Of a stretch of 64,000 bases of DNA, positions 56,200 to 64,000 are shown one piece after another. The position numbers and the translations under genes are program-made. The first letter of the stretch is position 1; every line of letters starts with the position of its first letter. Source of the stretch: Patiria miniata (taxonomy: Eukaryota > Echinodermata > Asteroidea > Valvatida > Asterinidae); contig NW_024037064.1 of assembly GCF_015706575.1 (NCBI RefSeq), positions 2,541,427-2,605,426 on the forward strand. The letters run 5' to 3'. A model generated the notes under the pieces. It saw nothing but the letters and a program-made list of their open reading frames with translations. It made no database searches and had not been told where the DNA came from.

Positions 56200-57670
56200 T
56201 GGAGGTCTTAAGACCACCGTGGGTCTCAAGGCCGGCCCAGTACTGAACTGAAGTTGCATCAGAGGACAAAAATCATGCAGCCTGACACAAAAGCCAGGGA
56301 CAAAGCCAAAATTTTGTAAACATAATTAAGATTCTTAAATTGTTCCTTATGGAGCTTGCTGTACATGCTGCTATCTCTTCTACCAAAGATAAAAAACTTT
56401 CAGGATCATTTAGTTCTTGAGATACAACAGTCTTAAAATTTAATTTGAATAATTATAACTTTACAAATGCATTACTCAGTTCAATTTAGTGTTACGATTA
56501 GTGTTCAAGATATTCCTTTATTCACTCAGTAAATTTTTTGTTACTTTTTACTCTTCAAGCAATGGACTTGTCCAACTGTATCCTAAAGATAAGTGACAAA
56601 GCTAATGTTTTTAATGTGGTTTCAGATCTTCATTCACATAATGGAGAATTGTTTTGACAGTGTTCATGAGGTTTATTTCTTGATCTCATCAGAGGCTTTA
56701 AATAGTAGAAGCCAAAGCTGGAGACAAAGCCAAGATTTTGTAAACTCCCTGAGATTTGAAATTTGTTCCTATTGAAATCTACATGTTATATATTATATTA
56801 TATATTGTACTTTTTATATTAGAAATTTTGAGTTTTACAAACACTTCATCCTTGACATGTAACCATACTACAAGTATCTTGTGAAATAATATTGTTTAAA
56901 TTCATTTTAAGCATACGCATAGTTAGTACTCAGATTACCATTCAATATATATTTACTCAGTTTTTGTATTACTCTTTGCAGTTTCTGTTTACACATTTGG
57001 AATTACTTAAATGTATATTGAAGATAATTTACTCATTGAAATGTTTGCTAAAGATGAGTGAAAATTAATTTGGTTTCCTGTCTTAAGTCACAGGAAGACT
57101 CATGTTTTTAAGAATGTTTTATTTTGATTTTATCTTTTTTTATAGACTATCAAATATCCTTCAATTTGAATAATTAGAAGTCAATTTGACCGAAGCTGAA
57201 TTTCAGAAAGCTATACGGCCTGAGTGGCCTTGATTTTGGCCCGACTGCCACCTTGAAAAGGTCCCACACGTACAAATAACAACTTTCTAATTCAATTTTT
57301 TCCTCAGCAAACCCAAAAGATTACCTCATCTTTTCACGAATTTAATTGCAAACCCTTGTTTTCAAATTCATTGATTTGCATTTTTGGTTGCACATTTCAG
57401 AAAACTTGAAAATGAAAAACAAAATCACTTCAGTTTGGGTTTCAGCAAAACATATGAATTTGTTTGCAAAGTATCAATCTTATTGTAAAAATTAAATGTT
57501 CGGTAGACTTTTAAGTGTTTAACAATTCACCACTGTATGTAGATCTTAGTAGTCACAACAAGACTTTGTGAACTCCCAAATGTATATTTTTCAATTTGTT
57601 CCTAATGGAAAATACATCCACTCATTGTATTCTGTGCTATCTCTACATTACATTTTCTGATAATAGAAAT
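56200..57670. repeat. Tandem repeat unit B of three
   Basis: Parallel to unit A without its insertions. Around 57610-57670 it preserves the empty site where units' transposons (54187-56147) landed in copy A. Confidence 0.75.
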
Positions 57671-58069
57671 TGAAGCCTGTACAATTTTAGTTATTCTGTA
57701 TTTCTATTAACTTCACTTTTTAAAGCCACAAGGAATCATCTGCAATTACCCGGATAAGTACCTACCGATTTAATGACAGAAAACTCAAAAGCAAGATAGG
57801 ACTGGTAACAAATACCCTGCAAAATAATTCCACCTGAAATTGTTATTGTCAGAAAACAAACATTGAAGGTGGTTTCAAAATGGGGTGCCCACAGATTCCA
57901 GTTAGGAGATCCAAAGATGTGTGTATTCTGTTTTCTCTATTTCCTCCAAAATGTATAGTAGCTACTCAGCTAAGACCAGAAAAGAATGCTTGTTTTGCAC
58001 CGTACTTAAAATATTGAGCACTTCTGTTGCTTCGGGAAAAACCTGCAAAAAGCAAATGATCCTATGTAC

Positions 58070-58960
58070 AATGCACCTTTACTGAAGTAAACACATCAGT
58101 CTAAAAGTTAATCAAGATTACTGTAAAAATTAGTCTTTTAATATTCACTCAGTGTCTTTTAAAAACAGAAAAGCTTTTTGTAACTTTGTTCACTTTGCGG
58201 TGTTTAATAGAAATCATCTTTATTGTTATTATTTACAAGCTTTGTACATTTGCATTCATATCAATGAAACTATAATGTTGACTGTAGTTTAATCACCAAA
58301 ATGTCTGCTAAAGATCAGCCACAATACTTTTCCTGTTAAGTTGGTTTCCTGTCTGAATTCACAGAATACAAACATATTTTAACTGTAATCATCAGCTTTT
58401 ATCTTAATTCTAATTTCAGAAGAACATTACTGTCAATTTCCGAAACCAAAATGCAAAGTGTGACTTTTTAGATACCCTGGTTACTCAAAAATACCCCCAA
58501 AATCCATTTCCACATGATTTTTCACTTATATATGAAACTGCAGGCACTGATTTCTGAAAACAAGGTTTTGGGAGACATCCCTCATTTAGCCTCAGCAGGT
58601 CACATTTTGTCTCCAAAGGTTAAGAATTTGTTCAAGTGTAAAATTGTAACAAATGTTCAAAATCAATTGTATTGAATTTCAGGAAGCCATGGCCTCTGTT
58701 GCCTTGATTTTGGCCTGACTGCCGCTTGAAAATGTCCTTGCCTTTCAAAGAATTAAATTCCATACCTCTGTTTTCATTGTTTTACAAGTTTGGTTGCAAT
58801 TTTAGAAGACTTGATAATAATTTAAAAATTATACCCCTCACAACAGTTTGAGTTTCAACAAAAATTTGTTAATTTGTTCATGAAACATTTCAAATATATT
58901 CACACAGACTTTTAAAATTATATGTTTTGAAATGAGCAGAAATAAATTTATTCATTTATG
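58070..58960. repeat. Tandem repeat unit C of three (shorter, more diverged)
   Basis: Blocks at 58290-58370 and 58677-58880 match unit B (57020-57100 and 57190-57460), for example GCCTTGATTTTGGCC. Confidence 0.6.
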
Positions 58961-59421
58961 ATTTGGAAAAAGAATAACTCTGTTTGTAGTTCTTTGTTGT
59001 CGCTCTTTTCTTCAGCTAAAAATGATGCCTCAAAAAAACTATAATTGTTATTCCACTAGGACTAACAATATACACTGAAGTTATAACTGAACATAAATGG
59101 TCAATGTGTGACTAATTAAATTTTCTACACTGAGTTTTGGCAATTGCAAAATTCATCACTTTATTATTTTTTGGATTACCTTTGCTGGATACATACAGAT
59201 GACGACAATTTTATGAGTGGATTCCAGCCGGCCAAATAAATTCCAGATTTCTTGGACCAGTCTGCAAGTCTTCATAGCCCCATGACAAAGTTAATGGTTT
59301 CACCTTTACATCAGACCCCCAACAATAAAAGTTGCACAGCGCCCTCTATTGACAATGACTCTCACTCCCTTCATTATTGAGTGTCTGTTATGTTGCTCAC
59401 AATTAGTATATTAAATACTGT
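58961..59421. other. Gap without recognised gene
   Basis: AT-rich; includes GCGCCCTCTATTG near 59340, a word often found near MITEs. No supported feature. Confidence 0.35.
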
Positions 59422-59731
59422 CAAGGGCGGATCCAGAACACAATTTTCTTGGGGGGCCAAAAACAAATTTGGTCCCCCCAAAAAATCAGAAGTGGGGTTC
59501 AGGGCCCGGTTAACGCCCTGAAAAAAATTTGGATTCTAAATGATCTGTGGTGCGATCTGAGGCATTTTCTGACCACTTTAACCAAATCTTTTTTAAGGAA
59601 AAGATGGTGTGTATGCAGTGCCTGCCTTTTTGAGATGTCACTTAAAAAAAAATTGTCTGTTTTCTTTGGGGGGGGGGGGGGGTTGGAGGTGGGGGCATGG
59701 CCTCGGTTGGCCTCGCCCTGGTCCGCCCTTG
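59422..59731. mobile_element. Short hAT-like element, 310 bp
   Basis: Ends CAAGGGCGGATCCAG and the complement of CAAGGGCGGACCAG, with an 8-bp flank matching at seven of eight (AATACTGT at 59414-59421 and AATACTGA at 59732-59739). Poly-G inside. No coding region. Confidence 0.75.
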
Positions 59732-59739
59732 AATACTGA

Positions 59740-61304
59740 AATGAAAAAAAAAACAAGTGGTCCGCGGACCACATGTGTTGCCCTTCTCCACGGTCAATCC
59801 CTATAATTATGATTTGTGTTCTTAAAAAAAATGTTACAATTTGGGCATTTTTAAACGATGTGAAATTACCCCTAGATGACCTTTGACCTCCAATTTTGAA
59901 AGACTTGTGATAAACCCCCACCCAAGGTACACTCCATCAAAGTTACATTAAAATCCATCAAATTATGTAGAAATAGAAACATTTGAAGCATATTTGAACA
60001 ATACGGATGTCAGTCATATGGACATTACGCTCACACAGAAAAGTTAGGACTGGTGATACGAGTGTCTCCTGATTTATTCGGTTAGACAACACAAACATTG
60101 CCAATATTTTGTTTGTCTTGTATCATAGAAATTAGAACAAGTTTCTTGAAGGGCTGATATTTTATTTCCTTACAAATTATTAAATATGGTTTAGGAGGTA
60201 GGGATGACTATTATTCTAAATTTGCCTACAACTTTGGCTGTAACATGCAATTTGCCAGCTGGAACCCTGACCATGCAATAATGACTTATGTAGCGGCAAG
60301 TTGTGAAATTTAATTTGGGTTTAATCATAGTTGTTATTTCAAAGTGTTTTCTAAACTTTAATTCATGATCACGCATACCTTTGAATGGAAATAAGTTTGT
60401 TGCGGTAAAACTGTTCATTAATTGTTCCCGTACTTTCGTAATAGCGCCCTCTTGTGATATGGTGCATTTTGTAAGGTGAAAGTTTAAACTCCTCATGAGT
60501 CCGATGATTCGTATTAATAAACATGCACCAAATTCATCTCCCCAAATAAATGTAAAATTATCAGGTTTTCTAAGTCCCAAATGTTGTAGTTTTGGATCCA
60601 ACACAATCGGTAAGCCTTGTTGATTTATTCAGGATTATAATTTATCGTATTTTGAGTGATTTATTAAGATTGTTTGCAGCTTTTCAAAGTGAAGATTTAT
60701 ATGTTTTGGGGTGTGTTTACTTACACGTACAGGGATAATGTACGCACTATGTCAAGTGAAGGCTCAAGCTCAATCGCATATATTTGACTAATTAATCTAA
60801 ATGGTTTATTATGTTTTTCTGTAATTGTTAATACTAAAGTTAAGTATTGTAATTTGTCTAATTGCAGTGAACCACCACCACCGTAAGCACCAAAGCACCA
60901 AATACAACAGCACTGAAGTACTACTGCCTCAGGGTGTGTTCAGAAAGGGACCGAATACTTTAAAATAAAAACACTTGTGTGGCAAATGTCGTTTCCAAGG
61001 CTACAACTTATATCCAACTTCAAAAGATTGGGCATGCTGTACGTAGGCCTATATCAGCAATACATTTAAAGTGGACTTCAAACGTTTTACAGTAGTTATT
61101 AAAGGTACACGTATAGAGAAAATATGGAAGATTTTAAGACCGTCTCGCAATGGCTACAGCCAGGGATGTAGTTAAGTCCCTCCTAAGTCTTTCACAAGTC
61201 CAGTCACAAGTTACGAGATGAACAATGACAAATAAATGCTTTTGCAACGGTACATTTGAAAAGCTTGTGATTTGACTCGAGACTGAGGGACTTGTTAAGG
61301 ACTT
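59740..61304. other. Gap without supported gene
   Basis: AT-rich. A 137-codon open frame on the - strand (60191-60604) starts at a non-ATG codon and has no recognisable features. Nothing else stands out. Confidence 0.4.
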
Positions 61305-61557
61305 GACAATGAAAGCAGCTGAATCCGCATCCCATAGACAACTGTTACTGTCTATGACTAGCAATAACACATGTGTCTATGAAATTAGCTGAATCTGCAT
61401 CACATAGACACGTGTTACGCGGCCAGAAATAACACGTGCCCCTATGAAAGCAGTTCAATCCGCATCCCATACACACGTTACTGGCTACGGCTAGCAATAA
61501 CACATTTGTCAATGAAAGCAGTTGCATCTGCATACCATATATGTGTTACTGCTAATC
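61305..61557. repeat. Tandem repeat, about 63-bp unit, four copies
   Basis: Each unit has AATAACAC, an ATGAAA..AGCTGAATC(T/C)GCAT core and a CATAGACACGTGTTAC-like end. Unit lengths vary slightly. Confidence 0.8.
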
Positions 61558-61572
61558 ATAGCCCAATTATTG

Positions 61573-63115
61573 ACACGGACTCCAGATTCAAGACAAGACC
61601 TACCTTTGGATCGGTGCAATGAAGTTGCATGGTGTCTACAGGGTTTCAGAACGTTCCTGCCATTCCATGAGCTGTCACCCCTCCCACATCTCCCATGGCC
61701 ATGTTATGATGCATGCCAGACATTGGCTCATTGCTCAGCAAACTGGCTGACAGGTGTCTGTAGGAAATAACCAGGGGAATAAAGTTATAGCTCGCAAGCA
61801 TGATGATGTTTCAATAGTGTCTTGAGATACACAATTAAGGTACCTCTTTATGAGGTGTTGATTTCTCTTTTGATTTTCTCAATGATCGCTGTTCAGTTTT
61901 TGCTGGTCCCAGAGGGCCAGCCTACAGTCCTCTGTACCTCACGGATCAACTCACTGTCACTTGTGAGCTGGGCAGTGCTGTTGTATAGGATTACCCTGTA
62001 ACACCAATGAATGGGCTAAATCAATTGAATGGGACTGTGTGTACTCTGGAACCAACTTGAATTGCCTTGTGTTATTGTAAACTGTTTTCAAGTCCTGAAC
62101 TCATGCTGATTGAGTGTAGTGGGGGTGGTGGAGGGGTGAGATGCTTACTTGTTCATTTGGAAGCCATCCTCTCTTGACAGTGTCTTGATGGGGGAAGTTA
62201 GGCATCCTGTTAGCTGCTGTGCCTGGTATGTCCTCTGAGTTGCTACTTGGGATCCAGTCACCGCTGCTCCCGGGGGGAAATTTCAGAAGAAGCAAGAAGT
62301 TTGTTTTAAATCTGCCATTTATAGGAAAATATATTCTCTTGAATGGATGACACCTAATATTTTGCTAATCCGCATGTCCTGTATGTCCACTGGGTATCTT
62401 AAAAATCACAGTTGTCTATTTTTAAATTTCATTTTCATGCCTGAACTGAAATGTTATATCCTTCTGAGTTGATTTTTTCAGCATGTTTTAATCAACAAGG
62501 ATCTTTTAGCTAAGTTCTTCAATTAGGATCTTAAAGTACCGAGCCGAGAAAATATGAGACTATTTCACACTCCTATTATCTTGATGCTCCAGATATAGTC
62601 AGTTTCCATGCATCTAATGAAAGTGTGTGGTAAATGAAAACTGAGCTTACCTGGTGTATAAGCCCAGATGCTACTCCCTGGTGAACCAACAGGGTAACCC
62701 AGATCACTGACAGGTACAACAACAAAGCTGACAGGTGTCTTGCGTTGCCCTCGACTATGCTCATTGCTGATTGGAATTGGTAAGCGACGATCTTGACCAA
62801 TGGCTGCTGGAGGCCGGGCCGGGGCTGTTCAGTTGCCATGGTGACCAGACTGGACGTGATGGTTGATCAACAAAGTGAGCCTCCATGAACTGCTCAAAAT
62901 TAAATTGAAATGAAAACAATCATGAGAAACAACACATTAATACAATGTCTTTTTTTCATAATTTTGAAGGCTTTTGTAATTGAGTACAACTTGCAAGTAC
63001 ACACAAGGAGACAGTTTACAAGGCACACCGTTGTTCCAAGGTTTATGTTCAAGTTTTTCTTTATTTTGTTGCCGGATTTTCTGTACACCGAGTGAAGTGA
63101 CTGTCTAATAATAAG
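61573..63115. repeat. Segmental duplication, copy 2
   Basis: Matches 30829-32335 in the same orientation, about 30.7 kb away, including introns and 5' flank. Confidence 0.85.
61604..62839 (-). pseudogene. Three-exon gene piece, copy 2 (several lesions)
   Basis: Exon 1 (62839-62651) keeps the ATG in CACCATGG but has lost one base early, shifting frame. Exon 2 (62270-62149) keeps the better reading frame (GSSGDWIPSSNSEDIPGTAA, then NRMPNFPHQDTVKRGWLPNE), yet its acceptor AG has become CG. Exon 3 (61757-61604) has lost two bases and stops early (TGA). With copy 1 this shows that the ancestral gene had three open exons; this copy is a pseudogene. The gene family is not recognised. Confidence 0.5.
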
Positions 63116-63954
63116 GGAATAAATATGTGCTTGTCTGGTTTTAAACAAGTCCGTTTAAGACCAGCTGGAGGCTTGGGCACTGATAATGGCGATGCGAAAA
63201 GTCCAGCATATTTTTATTCCCATTCATAAATAGGTTTTCAGTCAAAAAGTCAAATAAGTAAAAAATACATATATTCCCTACGATTTTGGTCAACAATTTA
63301 AATTAACTTCATGTTTTTTAAACACCCCTCTAGCTTTGTCATGGTATGTGCCTCTCGCAAGTTAGTGGTAAACAACATCTTAGATGGAGATTGGCGCGTG
63401 ATGCGTGTACTGCGTGATATGGTGCAGGATGCGCAGTGTTGGTGTAGTGTGAATTTAGTACTGTGATAAATACGGACTCATTGGTAGTATTGCGCATTCC
63501 TAAGGGAAAATTGTGAACGTTTTACAATAAAAGGTTCAAAAGTGCAGACCACATTTCATGGGAGTTACAATTTCATGCGACACCAGATAAGTATTTAAAA
63601 CCAGCCAGCCGGTAATTAAGACCGGGCTCTCAGAATGGGTAAACTGTTGTAATTAGGTACATGTATTTATTCGTTAAAAAAACACACTTTTAATCCATGA
63701 TTTTTATTTTTCTTTAAAATATCTGAACCGTACTAGACATATCAAAAATGACCAAATTCAATAAATCTAAAAAAAAAAACTCCCTTCATCGTTATATTTT
63801 TTTGGGGGGGGGGGCGCCATTTTTCTCCACTACAGTCTGTGCCCACTTCTGTCTCATTTTGCCAGAACAGCCATGTCAAAAGACATTTTACGTTAAAACT
63901 AGGCCTGCATCAACAATTTGTGAAATTCTCGGGGGGGGGGGGGCAAAAGTTTGT
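63116..63954. other. Gap without recognised gene
   Basis: AT-rich with poly-G runs near 63804 and 63931. 63830-63880 resembles 30763-30810 (TCTCATTTTGCCAGAA). Confidence 0.4.
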
Positions 63955-64000
63955 ACTCACAGTCTGGATGCGGCCTCTGTCATGCTCTCATCCCCTTCAA
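63955..64000 (-). CDS. Candidate partial exon at the window edge
   Basis: On the - strand an open stretch (EGDESMTEAASR) runs into a good donor GTGAGT next to about 63960. It could be an upstream exon of the gene whose copy 2 follows, or of another gene. Too short to judge. Confidence 0.25.

Noticed and set aside
60191-60604. 137-codon minus-strand frame
   Set aside because: Non-ATG start, no splice signals and no recognisable features; it is most likely chance.

Overview
This is a eukaryotic nuclear window: AT-rich, with spliced genes, long introns and many degraded transposons, and no bacterial-style operons. A NACHT-LRR (NLR-type) receptor exon, a RING/B-box/NHL TRIM gene, Penelope elements with hammerhead-like termini, frequent 'taggcctac'-type words and many poly-G/C tracts suggest a marine invertebrate, most likely a deuterostome (echinoderm, hemichordate or amphioxus-like). 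Species cannot be settled from the sequence alone.

Layout. 1-1.23 kb: a Penelope-like (PLE) remnant. 1.83-4.06 kb (+): the long last exon of an NLR-type gene. 6.16-6.46 kb: a solo PLE terminal unit with a 14-bp flanking duplication. 8.2-11.7 kb: weak exon candidates bracketing a tRNA-derived SINE and a two-level transposon nest. 12.7-13.5 kb: a Harbinger-type MITE carrying a TTAA-flanked, piggyBac-like insertion. 14.1-14.7 kb: an array of 33 units of 19 bp. 16.0-21.8 kb: candidate small-exon genes of unknown function on the + strand and one terminal exon on the - strand. 24.7-24.9 kb: two opposed tRNA-like SINE heads. 27.7-30.2 kb: a MITE and several foldback elements. 30.8-32.3 kb and 61.6-63.1 kb: two decayed copies of one three-exon gene piece on the - strand. 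32.8-36.0 kb: repeated promoter-like blocks with a hAT-like element between them.

36.5-48.8 kb (+): a two-coding-exon TRIM-NHL gene of 581 codons. Its 10.6-kb intron holds LINE fragments and a degraded 8.2-kb Gypsy-type LTR element on the - strand. That LTR element itself contains a hAT-like element with a Harbinger MITE inside it, and a LINE tail with a PLE palindrome. 48.95-51.93 kb: a large inverted-repeat element whose left arm holds a solo LTR. 52.6-59.0 kb: a diverged tandem repeat (three units) in which one copy was hit by three DNA transposons, leaving an empty-site paralogue in another copy. 59.4 kb: a short hAT-like element. 61.3 kb: a short tandem array. The last bases may hold part of another - strand exon.

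The two confident genes, the NLR-type receptor and the TRIM-NHL protein, both belong to families used in innate immune signalling or ubiquitination, but nothing here shows that they act together. The most interesting signals are a 44-nt hammerhead-like motif present twice in PLE termini, nested transposons with target duplications that can be read exactly, a LINE tail abutting the TRIM exon-2 splice acceptor, and a two-copy gene piece whose copies carry different lesions.
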